Shown here in pieces: positions 18,263 to 27,161 of a stretch of 64,000 nucleotides of DNA; within the stretch, counting starts at the first letter, position 1, and each line of letters opens with the position of its first letter. The position numbers and the translations under genes are program-made. Source of the DNA: Maribellus maritimus (lineage in GTDB: Bacteria > Bacteroidota > Bacteroidia > Bacteroidales > Prolixibacteraceae); NCBI RefSeq assembly GCF_022267315.1, contig NZ_JAIKLE010000031.1, positions 1 to 64,000 on the forward strand. The letters are read 5' to 3'. The notes beneath the pieces were generated by a model that was not told where the DNA came from, did not search any database, and was given only the letters and a program-made list of their open reading frames with translations.

Positions 18263-19699
18263 ATGACAAAAAGGAGAGAATTTATAAAAACCGGGACCTT
18301 AACCGTAGCAGGATTGGCTTTTCCCGGAACTTCAGGAGTGTTGGCAGCTTCGGGTAAAAAAGGCTATACAAGCAACAGACCGGCAGTGAGCAAGCGTAAC
18401 TTCACATCAAAAGCCGTGGAAAAAGCCATTGCAGAAACAAAGGCAAAAATTAAAGACCCAAAACTGGCCTGGATGTTTGAAAATTGTTATCCAAACACAT
18501 TAGACACAACAGTGGAGTTTGGAACCAAGAACGGAAAACCTGATACTTTTGTCATTACCGGAGATATTCATGCCATGTGGCTTCGCGATTCAACAGCACA
18601 GGTTTGGCCTTATTTACCATTAACCAGCGAGGATGAGCAACTAAAAAAACTGATTGCGGGTGTTGTCAATCGTCAGACACAGTGTGTATTGCTCGATTCT
18701 TTCGCCAATGCCTTCAATAAAACAGAAGAAGAAGAGGTTCACTGGATGAGCGACCACACGGACATGAAAAAAGGTCTGCATGAACGAAAATGGGAAATTG
18801 ATTCACTTTGTTATACCGTCAGGTTAGCATACAACTACTGGAAAACAACCGGCGACGACTCTGTTTTTGACAGTGACTGGCAAAAAGCCGCCAAAACAAT
18901 TGTTCACACCTTTAAAACACAGCAACGAAAAGATGGTTTAGGCCCGTATAAATTTGAAAGAACTACCGCTAAACAGTTAGATACTCTATCAAATAACGGC
19001 TGGGGGCGTCCGTTAAACCCGGTTGGATTGATCAACTCTGCATTTCGTCCGTCCGATGACGCAACGACATATGGCTTTTTAATCCCTTCAAATTTATTTG
19101 CAGTCGTTTCATTAAAACAACTGGCGGAAATTAGTACCGGGATTACAGGCAATAAAACCTTTGCAAAAGAATGCAACGAACTTGCAAATGAAGTAGAAAA
19201 TGCAATAAAAAAATACGCCGTCGTAGAGCATCCCAAATACGGAAAAGTGTATGCTTTTGAAGTAGACGGATTCGGCAACCACACATTTATGGACGATGCC
19301 AACGTACCGAGTCTACTGGCACTCCCCTATCTTGGTTTAGTGGATAAAAACGACAAAATTTACCAGAACACACGCAAACTGGTTTGGAGTGAAGATAATC
19401 CATACTTTTTTAAAGGAAAAGCAGCCGAAGGCATTGGCGGTCCGCATGTGGGGTATAATATGGTTTGGCCAATGAGTATCATTATGAGAGCCAATACCAG
19501 TTCCTCCGACAATGAAATAGCGTGGTGTATAAAAACCTTGCGTAACACAGATGCAGATACCGGTTTTATGCATGAAACATTTCATAAAGATGACCCAGCC
19601 AATTTCACCCGTTCCTGGTTTGCCTGGGCAAATACGCTCTTTGGTGAATTAATTTTGAGATTGGTAAACGAAGGAAAAGAAAACTTATTAGAAACCTAA
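18263..19699 (+). CDS. GH125 exo-alpha-1,6-mannosidase
   Basis: A 478-residue GH125 (formerly DUF1237) enzyme. Family landmarks are HAMWLRDSTAQVWPYL near residue 107, GRPLNPVGLINSAFRPSDD near 262 (acid aspartate), FMDDANVPSLLALPYLG, GGPHVGYNMVWPMS, and GFMHETFHKDD near 435 (base glutamate). It removes terminal alpha-1,6-mannose, completing backbone hydrolysis in the periplasm. The N-terminus MTKRREFIKTG followed by a hydrophobic stretch looks like a twin-arginine signal, unlike the lipoprotein signals of its neighbours. It is the last gene of PUL1, with a terminator 60 bases downstream. Confidence 0.93.
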   Translation: MTKRREFIKTGTLTVAGLAFPGTSGVLAASGKKGYTSNRPAVSKRNFTSKAVEKAIAETKAKIKDPKLAWMFENCYPNTLDTTVEFGTKNGKPDTFVITGDIHAMWLRDSTAQVWPYLPLTSEDEQLKKLIAGVVNRQTQCVLLDSFANAFNKTEEEEVHWMSDHTDMKKGLHERKWEIDSLCYTVRLAYNYWKTTGDDSVFDSDWQKAAKTIVHTFKTQQRKDGLGPYKFERTTAKQLDTLSNNGWGRPLNPVGLINSAFRPSDDATTYGFLIPSNLFAVVSLKQLAEISTGITGNKTFAKECNELANEVENAIKKYAVVEHPKYGKVYAFEVDGFGNHTFMDDANVPSLLALPYLGLVDKNDKIYQNTRKLVWSEDNPYFFKGKAAEGIGGPHVGYNMVWPMSIIMRANTSSSDNEIAWCIKTLRNTDADTGFMHETFHKDDPANFTRSWFAWANTLFGELILRLVNEGKENLLET

Positions 19700-19758
19700 G
19701 GTTCAAAACAGAACTTTTTCACCTTCCATTTTGACGGGAGATAAAGAATAGCAACATT

Positions 19759-19790
19759 AAAAACCATCTGTAAGTATCAGATGGTTTTTA
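19759..19790 (+). terminator. Terminator at the end of PUL1
   Basis: AAAAACCATCTG (19759-19770) pairs perfectly with CAGATGGTTTTT (19778-19789) over a 7-base loop. It has the A-stem-T pattern of a bidirectional intrinsic terminator. Confidence 0.85.
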
Positions 19791-19823
19791 CAAATCTTAC
19801 TTATAACCATTTGGCATCATACA

Positions 19824-19850
19824 AATTCTGTTTCCCTTTGAAACAGAATT
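19824..19850. promoter_or_regulatory. 11-bp perfect inverted repeat upstream of the GH43 operon
   Basis: AATTCTGTTTC (19824-19834) and GAAACAGAATT (19840-19850) are exact inverted copies separated by 5 bases, 33 bases before the ATG of the next gene. There is no T-run, so an operator for a dimeric regulator or a leader hairpin is likelier than a terminator. The same half-site occurs in a palindrome at 60249-60264. Confidence 0.45.
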
Positions 19851-19883
19851 CAATATAAACAATAACCTTTGGAAATAAACGAT

Positions 19884-22385
19884 ATGTTAAAATCATCTTT
19901 AAATCGAATCGTCGCAATTTTTATTACCGTAATTTTTCTTGGGGCATGTGTGTCTCAGCAACCGGAAAAAGAAGAAGAAGCGGGAGCTGAATTCCGTGCA
20001 CCGGCTTATCCTTTAATTACCATCGATCCCTATACCAGTGCTTGGTCAACAACAGATCAGCTTTTCGATTCTCCGGTAAAACACTGGACAGGCCGCAATC
20101 ATTCATTAATTGGAGCAGTGCGCGTTGACGGACAAACGTACCGTTTTTTAGGAAAAGAAGAAATTCCGTTACAACCTGTTCTTCCCAATGCAAAATACGA
20201 AGCATGGCAGGGAAAATTTGTAACTGAAAAACCGGGAGCAGGTTGGGAAAAAACAGATTTTAATGACAACAACTGGAAAACCGGAGAAGCAGCCTTTGGA
20301 ACAAAAGGAATGGAGCAGGCGCGTACAGTTTGGGAAACCCCTGAAATATGGGTTCGACGTGAATTTACTTTACCGGAAAATGACGCAACAAAACTGTACA
20401 TGGTCTATTCCCACGACGATGACTTTAAACTTTATCTGAACGGGACCGAGATTGTAAATACAGGCCGGAATGCAAAAAGTAATGTTGTTCTGGAGTTGGA
20501 CAAAAGTTTACTAAACAAGGGCAAAAACACAATTGCAGCTCACTGTCTAGACCGTGGCGGGTTGGCCTATGTCGACTTTGGCATTTTTAAAGAAAGCGAA
20601 CAAAAACAAATTTTTGCACAAACAGCCATTCAAAACAGTGTAAAAATTACTGCCACACAAACCAAGTATAACTTTTCCTGTGGCCCTGTAAGCCTGGATA
20701 TTGAATTTGTTTCGCCATTATTGATGAACGATTTGGATATTCTTTCCCGTCCGGTGAATTATATAAACTATGAAGTAGCATCCAATGACGGGAAAAACCA
20801 TGAAGTAGAAGTTTACTTTGAAGCCACTCCTGAGTGGGCCGTAAATGAACTGAGCCAGGAAGTAGAGGTAACAACTGGCAAAACCGGCAACATCAACTTT
20901 GCCAAAACCGGAACAACAGAGCAGCCTGTTTTAGAGAAAAAAGGCGACAATGTACGAATCGATTGGGGCTACTTTTATTTGGCAACACAGGAAAAAGAAG
21001 GCAATACAATAGCAGTTGGTGATTTTGATGCCATAAAAAGTTCATTTGCGGATAATGGAACTTTAAGCTCTTCTGAAAATAAAATCACAACAGTTATGAC
21101 CAAATCAATGCCGGTACTGGCCTGCGCTGACAACCTTGGAAAAGTTTCTTCAAAACCGGCAAAGGGTTATGTTATGCTGGCATACAACGACATTGAATCC
21201 ATTCAGTATTTTGGGAATAACCTGAAAGCCTGGTGGACAAAAGAAGGAGCCGTGGGTTTTGACGAAGCTTTAACATCTGCTGCGAATGATTATGAAAGTA
21301 TTATGTTGCAATGTGATGCTGTGGATACAAAAATTTACGAGGAAGCATTGTCTGCCGGAGGCGAAAATTACGCGCGGCTTTGTTTGCTGGCGTACCGTCA
21401 ATCCATTGCAGCCCACAAGCTGACAAAAGATAAAGAAGGAAACACGCTTTTCCTTTCCAAAGAAAATTTCAGTAACGGTTCTATCGGAACAGTGGATGTA
21501 ACTTATCCTTCCGCTCCTTTATTCCTGAAATATAATCCGGAGTTATTAAAAGGAATGCTAAACCCGATTTTTTATTATTCTGAAAGCGGGAAATGGACCA
21601 AACCATTTGCGGCACACGATGTGGGAACTTACCCCAAAGCCAACGGGCAAACCTATGGCGGCGATATGCCGGTGGAAGAGTGCGGAAATATGATAATCCT
21701 TACAACCGCAATTGCCGATGCCGAAGGAAATGCTGATTACGCAGCCAAACACTGGGAAGTATTAACAACCTGGGCAAATTACCTGATGGAAAATGGGCTT
21801 GATCCGGAAAACCAACTTTGTACAGATGACTTTGCCGGACACTTTGCGCACAATGTAAACCTTTCGGCAAAAGCCATTATGGGAATCGCCGGATATGGAA
21901 AGTTAGCGGAAACACTGGGCAAAACAGATATTGCAGAAAAATACACCACGGAAGCAAAACAAATGGCGCAGGAATGGATAAAAATGGCTGAAGATGGCGA
22001 CCACTTTCGGTTAACTTTTGACCAGCCGGGAACCTGGAGCCAGAAATACAACCTGGTTTGGGATAAATTACTGAACCTTGGAATCTTCCCGGAAACGGTA
22101 GCGCAAAAAGAAATAGCTTATTATCTAACCAAACAGAATAAATATGGTTTGCCGTTGGATAACCGAAGAACCTATACCAAAGCCGACTGGATTGTCTGGA
22201 CAGCTACACTGGCAAACGACAAGGCTACTTTCCAAAAATTTATAGATCCGCTGTATGGCTTTGTTACAGATACACCCGACCGTGTTCCTATGTCCGACTG
22301 GTACGAAACCCCGGATGCTAAGCAGGTTGGTTTCCAGGCGCGATCAGTTGTTGGAGGCTACTTTATTAAAATGCTGGAAAAATAA
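19884..22385 (+). CDS. DUF4964/DUF4965 glutaminase-A-like protein with inserted galactose-binding-type domain
   Basis: An 833-residue lipoprotein (lipobox IFLGAC); the ATG at 19884 is preferred over a TTG at 19869. The order is a DUF4964 segment (about 20-75, PLITIDPYTSAWS), an inserted beta-sandwich of about 110 residues resembling a galactose-binding domain (YSHDDDFKLYLNG, near 175-190), the GtaA-type N-terminal domain, DUF4965 (near 480-640, CLLAYRQSIAAHKL and HDVGTYPKANGQ) and a C-terminal DUF1793-type helical domain ending in YFIKMLEK. Relatives are labelled glutaminases from a fungal enzyme, but in PULs the (alpha/alpha)6-like core makes a glycan-directed role likely. The true activity is unknown. 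It leads an operon with three GH43 genes. Confidence 0.8.
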   Translation: MLKSSLNRIVAIFITVIFLGACVSQQPEKEEEAGAEFRAPAYPLITIDPYTSAWSTTDQLFDSPVKHWTGRNHSLIGAVRVDGQTYRFLGKEEIPLQPVLPNAKYEAWQGKFVTEKPGAGWEKTDFNDNNWKTGEAAFGTKGMEQARTVWETPEIWVRREFTLPENDATKLYMVYSHDDDFKLYLNGTEIVNTGRNAKSNVVLELDKSLLNKGKNTIAAHCLDRGGLAYVDFGIFKESEQKQIFAQTAIQNSVKITATQTKYNFSCGPVSLDIEFVSPLLMNDLDILSRPVNYINYEVASNDGKNHEVEVYFEATPEWAVNELSQEVEVTTGKTGNINFAKTGTTEQPVLEKKGDNVRIDWGYFYLATQEKEGNTIAVGDFDAIKSSFADNGTLSSSENKITTVMTKSMPVLACADNLGKVSSKPAKGYVMLAYNDIESIQYFGNNLKAWWTKEGAVGFDEALTSAANDYESIMLQCDAVDTKIYEEALSAGGENYARLCLLAYRQSIAAHKLTKDKEGNTLFLSKENFSNGSIGTVDVTYPSAPLFLKYNPELLKGMLNPIFYYSESGKWTKPFAAHDVGTYPKANGQTYGGDMPVEECGNMIILTTAIADAEGNADYAAKHWEVLTTWANYLMENGLDPENQLCTDDFAGHFAHNVNLSAKAIMGIAGYGKLAETLGKTDIAEKYTTEAKQMAQEWIKMAEDGDHFRLTFDQPGTWSQKYNLVWDKLLNLGIFPETVAQKEIAYYLTKQNKYGLPLDNRRTYTKADWIVWTATLANDKATFQKFIDPLYGFVTDTPDRVPMSDWYETPDAKQVGFQARSVVGGYFIKMLEK

Positions 22386-22402
22386 TTTTTGAACAAGCAA
22401 TA

Positions 22403-23485
22403 ATGCAACGTTTTTTTTTATTTTCTCTTTTCATTTTTACAAGTTTTATCTCGTGTCATCATAAAACAACTCCTCAAGAAAATAAGGCCGTACAAATTGA
22501 TGAAACTTTCACAAATCCCGTTTGGGAAGGAGCTGATCCCTGGATGGTTAAACAAGGTGATAATTATATCTATTGTTTTTCCTCAAATAATGGAATCTTG
22601 GTTTCCCGCTCAAAATTAATGACAAAAAGAGGAGAAGCAAAAGAAATATGGCATGCCCCAAAAACCGGTTGGAACAGCAACTGCATTTGGGCACCTGAAA
22701 TTCATTTTATCGAAGGACATTGGTATGTTTATTATGCAGCGGGCAAATCGGGACCGCCTTTCATCCATCAGCGAACTGGCGTGTTGCGTTCAAAAACCAG
22801 TGATGTTTTTAGCGATTATGAAGACATGGGAGTATTAAACACCGGTGGTGATCCGGATGATATTTCAAAAAATGTTTGGGCCATTGATATGACTGTTTTT
22901 GAATATCACGAAAAATTATATGCTGTTTGGTCAGGATGGCAAAAGCAAGTTGATACCGACGCTACTCCGCAACATTTATACATTCAGGAGATGGAAAATC
23001 CCTATACCTTAAAAGGGAAGCGGGTTTTGTTGTCTTCGCCGGAAGAAGAATGGGAAACCGGAGGTCCACTGAATTTAAATGAAGGCCCCGAAGTTCTCAA
23101 ACACGATGACCAGATTTTTATTATTTATTCCTGTCGTGAATCGTGGCTAAAAGAGTACCGCCAGGGAATGCTGCAACTAAAACATCCGGAAGATGATCCG
23201 CTCAATCCTGAAAACTGGACAAAAAAAGGCCCTGTTTTCGAAGGAAACGAAAAAGTATTTGGTGTGGGGCACGTATCATTTGTAAAATCGCCCGACGATA
23301 AAGAGGATTGGATTGTTTATCATTCAAAAAAAGATACCGTCCCGGGTTGGAATCGTGATGTGCGAATGCAGCCTTTTACCTGGAACAGAGAAGGAACGCC
23401 AAATTTTGGTGAAGCAATTGAGACAGGAAAAAAAATTAAAAGACCTTCGGGAGAAATTGAAATGGAAAAAAATGGTAACTTTTAA
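22403..23485 (+). CDS. GH43 family glycosidase, lipoprotein (first of three)
   Basis: A 360-residue single-domain five-bladed beta-propeller enzyme with a lipobox (FISC). The catalytic base aspartate lies in GADPWMVK near residue 47, the second carboxylate in AIDMTVFEYH near 162, and the acid glutamate in NEGPEVLK near 231. The NPVWEGADPW opening and IWAPEIHF resemble exo-acting alpha-L-arabinofuranosidase/arabinanase-type subfamilies, but I cannot assign a subfamily. It follows the DUF4965 gene by 17 bases and precedes another GH43 by 5 bases, clearly in one operon. Confidence 0.88.
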   Translation: MQRFFLFSLFIFTSFISCHHKTTPQENKAVQIDETFTNPVWEGADPWMVKQGDNYIYCFSSNNGILVSRSKLMTKRGEAKEIWHAPKTGWNSNCIWAPEIHFIEGHWYVYYAAGKSGPPFIHQRTGVLRSKTSDVFSDYEDMGVLNTGGDPDDISKNVWAIDMTVFEYHEKLYAVWSGWQKQVDTDATPQHLYIQEMENPYTLKGKRVLLSSPEEEWETGGPLNLNEGPEVLKHDDQIFIIYSCRESWLKEYRQGMLQLKHPEDDPLNPENWTKKGPVFEGNEKVFGVGHVSFVKSPDDKEDWIVYHSKKDTVPGWNRDVRMQPFTWNREGTPNFGEAIETGKKIKRPSGEIEMEKNGNF

Positions 23486-23490
23486 AAATA

Positions 23491-25047
23491 ATGAAACGAA
23501 CTATACTACTCCTGGCAACATTAATGCTACTTAACTTTTGCACAAAGCCGGCAAAAGAAAAAAAGAAAGCATTTTATACGAATCCGGTTATTGCCGGTGA
23601 TTTTCCGGATCCCACCATTATTCGAGTAGGAGACACTTACTATGCTGCCGGAACAAGTAACGATTTTGCTCCAAATTATCCGGTCTACGAATCAAAAGAT
23701 CTCATCAACTGGAAACGAACTGGCGCTGTTTTTAATCAGCCACCGGAGTGGGCTTCTGAGGATTTTTGGGCTCCTGAACTATTTTGGCACAACGAGACTT
23801 TTTACATGTATTATACAACCAAACGGAAAGACAACGGAGTGGCATGTATTGGAGTGGCAACTACAAAAAACATTCATAAGGGTTTTACTGACCATGGGAT
23901 TATTATCGAATGGGGAGAAGAGGCTATTGATGCGTTCGTATTTCGTGATGACGATGGGAAATTGTACATCACATGGAAAGCTTATGGTTTGACCCAAGGC
24001 CGGGATATCGAGATACTGGGTTCTGAATTAAGTGACGATGGTTTAGGTTTAAAAGGTTCGCATTTTACGCTCACCGATCACAACAAAGGTTGGCAGGGTG
24101 CCGGCGACGAAGGCCAGTGCCTGGTAAAACACAACAACTATTACTACCTGTTTTATTCGGTTGGAGGTTGCTGCGACAATCGTTGTGATTACCGTGTTCG
24201 TGTCGCCCGTTCAAAAAACCTTAAGTCGGGGTGGGAACAATATCCTGAACCAATTTTAAAAGGTGGGGAGGAATGGCGTTGTCCCGGGCACGGTACTTTG
24301 GTAAACACACCCGACAACCGCTATTTCTATTTGTACCACTCATATAACGCTGTCGATTTCGAATACATTGGAAGACAGGGAATGCTGGGCGAAGTACTCT
24401 GGGATGCCCAAACCGGATGGCCTTATTTCAAAAGCAGCACACCAACTGTCACTGCTGAGGTTCCGTTTACAAACACCGTACAAAAGAAGGATACCATTTT
24501 TAATGACGACTTTTCTTCTGACAAATATTTGCCGTTTTGGGAATGGGAGGTCAATCATCCCAAACCCGGAATCCAGGTAGTTGATGGTGAAATGATTGTT
24601 TCCCCGGCAGAAGACGGGGTAAATTTTCTGGGGCTTCGTCCTGAAACCGGAGATTACCGAATGACTGCGGAAACGATTCAAACTAATGGTTTGGGGGGCA
24701 TAGGAGTATACAGCAACCGCGACTACTTGATTGCACTTACTACTAATAAATCAGAGTTAGTTCTTTTCAAGATTCAAAAAGGGAAAAAAGAAATTCTGGC
24801 TGCAGAGCCAATCAATGAAATGGGAGCGGTTTATTTAAGATATGAAGCCACAAATGGCAAATATTTTGAATTCTTTTGGTCTGAAAACGGCGAAGAATGG
24901 CTCCCCGTTAATGTTGGAAATGAATACCAGCTTGATGGCACATTTATCGCCCAATGGGGATACTCGCCACGTGCCGGTTTTATTGTGGAAGGTGATGTAA
25001 ACAACGACTTCCGTTTTAACAATTTAAAAATTGAATATTATTATTGA
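23491..25047 (+). CDS. GH43 family glycosidase with C-terminal beta-sandwich, lipoprotein (second of three)
   Basis: This 518-residue lipoprotein (lipobox LLNFC) has the N-terminal GH43 propeller, residues about 28-320, with base aspartate in GDFPDPTII, pKa-modulating aspartate in AIDAFVFRDDDGK and acid glutamate in GDEGQCLVKH. A C-terminal beta-sandwich (about 340-518, DDFSSDKYLPFWEW) resembles the GH43 C2 / concanavalin-like domain that completes the active site in beta-xylosidase-type members. The blade around GGCCDNRCDYRVR carries an unusual cluster of three cysteines. The substrate could be arabinofuranose, xylose or galactofuranose; the sequence alone does not decide. Confidence 0.88.
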   Translation: MKRTILLLATLMLLNFCTKPAKEKKKAFYTNPVIAGDFPDPTIIRVGDTYYAAGTSNDFAPNYPVYESKDLINWKRTGAVFNQPPEWASEDFWAPELFWHNETFYMYYTTKRKDNGVACIGVATTKNIHKGFTDHGIIIEWGEEAIDAFVFRDDDGKLYITWKAYGLTQGRDIEILGSELSDDGLGLKGSHFTLTDHNKGWQGAGDEGQCLVKHNNYYYLFYSVGGCCDNRCDYRVRVARSKNLKSGWEQYPEPILKGGEEWRCPGHGTLVNTPDNRYFYLYHSYNAVDFEYIGRQGMLGEVLWDAQTGWPYFKSSTPTVTAEVPFTNTVQKKDTIFNDDFSSDKYLPFWEWEVNHPKPGIQVVDGEMIVSPAEDGVNFLGLRPETGDYRMTAETIQTNGLGGIGVYSNRDYLIALTTNKSELVLFKIQKGKKEILAAEPINEMGAVYLRYEATNGKYFEFFWSENGEEWLPVNVGNEYQLDGTFIAQWGYSPRAGFIVEGDVNNDFRFNNLKIEYYY

Positions 25048-25079
25048 TTGTCAACATGATACAACTATTACATTTTCTT

Positions 25080-26069
25080 ATGAAAAAAATAAATTTTACA
25101 AGTTTGTTTCTACTATTTTCAGTATTTGCTTTAATAGCAGTAAACGGAAAGGCCCAGGAAAAAACCTCTGGAAACCCGGTATTTGAAGGTTGGTATGCTG
25201 ATCCGGAAGGAATAATTTTTGATAACAATTATTGGATTTATCCCACCTACTCAGCACCTTATGAAGAACAGGTTTTTATGGATGCTTTTTCTTCACCCGA
25301 TTTGGTTCAGTGGACAAAACACAAACACATTATCGATACTACGGCGGTAAAATGGGCACAAAAAGCCATGTGGGCGCCGGCAATTATTAAAAAAGACGGA
25401 CACTATTTTTTGTTTTTCGCTGCTAACGATATCCAAAGCAACAAAGAAACGGGAGGTATTGGAATTGGAATTGCGGAACAACCGGAAGGGCCTTACAAAG
25501 ACTATCTCGGAAAACCTTTGCTTGATAAATTTTATAACGGGGCGCAACCCATCGACCAGTTTATTTTTCACGACAAAGACGGACAATACTATATGATTTA
25601 CGGGGGCTGGCGACATTGTAACATTGTAAAAATGAAAGATGACTTTACCGGTTTTGTACCTTTTGAAGACGGCACAACTTTTAAGGAAATAACACCCGAA
25701 GGATACGTGGAAGGCCCGGTTATGTTCATCCGAAACGGAAAGTACTATTTTATGTGGAGTGAAGGCGGATGGACCGGCCCGAATTACAGCGTAGCATATG
25801 CGATTGCAGATTCTCCGTTTGGCCCTTTTAAACGCATTGGCAAAATATTGAAACAGGATCCTGAGGTTGCAACCGGAGCCGGTCATCATTCAGTAATTCA
25901 AATTCCGGGAAAGGACGAGTACTACATCGTTTACCATCGTCGCCCCCTAAGCGAAACCGATGGCAACCATCGTGTAACTTGTGTCGACCGAATGGATTTT
26001 GATGAGAAAGGCCACATAAAACCGGTAAAAATTACTTTTGAAGGAGTCAATCCCAGGCCTCTAAAATAG
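25080..26069 (+). CDS. GH43 family glycosidase, secreted (third of three)
   Basis: The frame is open from a TTG at 25044 that overlaps the previous stop, but the ATG at 25080 gives a clean Sec signal peptide (MKKINFTSLFLLFSV to NGKAQ) and a 329-residue protein. Base aspartate lies in WYADPEGIIF, the central aspartate in PIDQFIFHDKDG, and the acid glutamate in YVEGPVMFIRNGKYY. It is a single propeller domain without an accessory module. It is last in the four-gene operon, and no strong terminator is visible before the decayed region that follows. Confidence 0.87.
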   Translation: MKKINFTSLFLLFSVFALIAVNGKAQEKTSGNPVFEGWYADPEGIIFDNNYWIYPTYSAPYEEQVFMDAFSSPDLVQWTKHKHIIDTTAVKWAQKAMWAPAIIKKDGHYFLFFAANDIQSNKETGGIGIGIAEQPEGPYKDYLGKPLLDKFYNGAQPIDQFIFHDKDGQYYMIYGGWRHCNIVKMKDDFTGFVPFEDGTTFKEITPEGYVEGPVMFIRNGKYYFMWSEGGWTGPNYSVAYAIADSPFGPFKRIGKILKQDPEVATGAGHHSVIQIPGKDEYYIVYHRRPLSETDGNHRVTCVDRMDFDEKGHIKPVKITFEGVNPRPLK

Positions 26070-27161
26070 ATCGGATTTGTATTTTTGGCTAACACTAAAT
26101 CTTTTGGGTTAATAATCCGCAACGATAGAAAAGGATTAAAATAAAACAGCCCCCGACTCCTCTTCCATTTTAGCTCAAAGTAATCTTTCAAGCAAAAATC
26201 GTTTTTATTCAGTCGTCTTACAGACTGTAGCGACTGAAGCTTCCACGGTTACCAAATTCACAAAATGAACTACCCCGCTGCAAGCAGACGGGGTATCACA
26301 AAGGAATGAGTTCGTCAATTCGCTGCAAGCAGCGGGGAACTAACCCCAAAGTAATTAGAATTAATACCAAGGAAATATCAATCCCAGTAAACTTCATGGA
26401 AACTCCAGGTTAATATCCCCTCTATGGCGCAAAAGTAAAGATTTCAGCAAAGCCAGGTAGCTACCCAACAATGGAGATTTACCGATTTGGGACTTACAAC
26501 CACTTCATTTTCCACAAAGGATGCGAAATTTGTAAACCAGGTTTCAAACAATTATGATTGGAAATTTAACTGGATGTCGGCAGATGAAAAAGAAGAACCT
26601 ATAAATGTTAACGTAAAGGCTGAGAACATGAAGGATTTAACGATGATTTTATTCGTGCCATGGCAGAGTTTTATTCCCTTTTTTTTTCGGCTGGGGTTAC
26701 CATACGATATCCGGACTTTGCCGGGAGCTCCCGGATTCGCACACAGATTTCATGAAAAAAATTTGATCCTTCTGCTCATTCTGGCGAATTTGTAAAGGGC
26801 ACCATTGAACAAATAAATTTTGATGCATCGTTAACTAATACAAATGCAATTGGAGATGTTCACGGCAATGCATCCCGGGAGGGTTTTCAAAACTACCGGC
26901 CATTTTAAAAAGGCCATTTAACATTGTTAAGGGAGACAAACGACCCGCACTGTAGCTATAATTTGCACTTCAATTTTATAACAGGGAAATGTACAAATTA
27001 GAAACCTTATTAAAGGCCGGGTAATCGACATCAGTGATTTTAAAAGCCTTCCTGTTGAAATGGAACAAGGAGCATATTAATTTTTTAAGCTACCAGGTAA
27101 TTGATAAAAACTTCAAAACAAATCGTTTGCTAAAGGCAAAATAATTCTACCGGTATTAGAA
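26070..27161. pseudogene. Gene-poor region with a decayed coding sequence
   Basis: About 1.1 kb without an intact gene. From roughly 26470 to 27150 protein-like fragments run on the plus strand but in changing frames. One frame reads well through YDWKFNWMSADEKEEP (26548-26595); it appears to continue in another frame as FNDDFIRAMAEFYSL, then as AHSGEFVKGTIEQINFDAS (about 26775-26830), and finally as KSLPVEMEQGAY near 27045, with stops between. This is the pattern expected of an old gene broken by frameshifts and stops. I cannot name the parent family. A 102-codon open frame (26487-26795) is only the longest leftover piece. Confidence 0.5.
26271..26337. repeat. Short palindromic repeat pair (GCTGCAAGCAG core)
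   Basis: A hairpin-forming unit TACCCCG-CTGCAAGCAGA-CGGGGTA (26271-26295) is followed 25 bases later by a second copy of its core, CGCTGCAAGCAGCGGGG (26321-26337). Both contain GCTGCAAGCAG next to a CGGGG block. This looks like a small REP-like intergenic element. Confidence 0.5.

Noticed and set aside
25293-25889. 198-codon antisense frame within the third GH43 gene
   Set aside because: It is fully embedded opposite a gene with intact catalytic motifs and shows no family features; a shadow frame.
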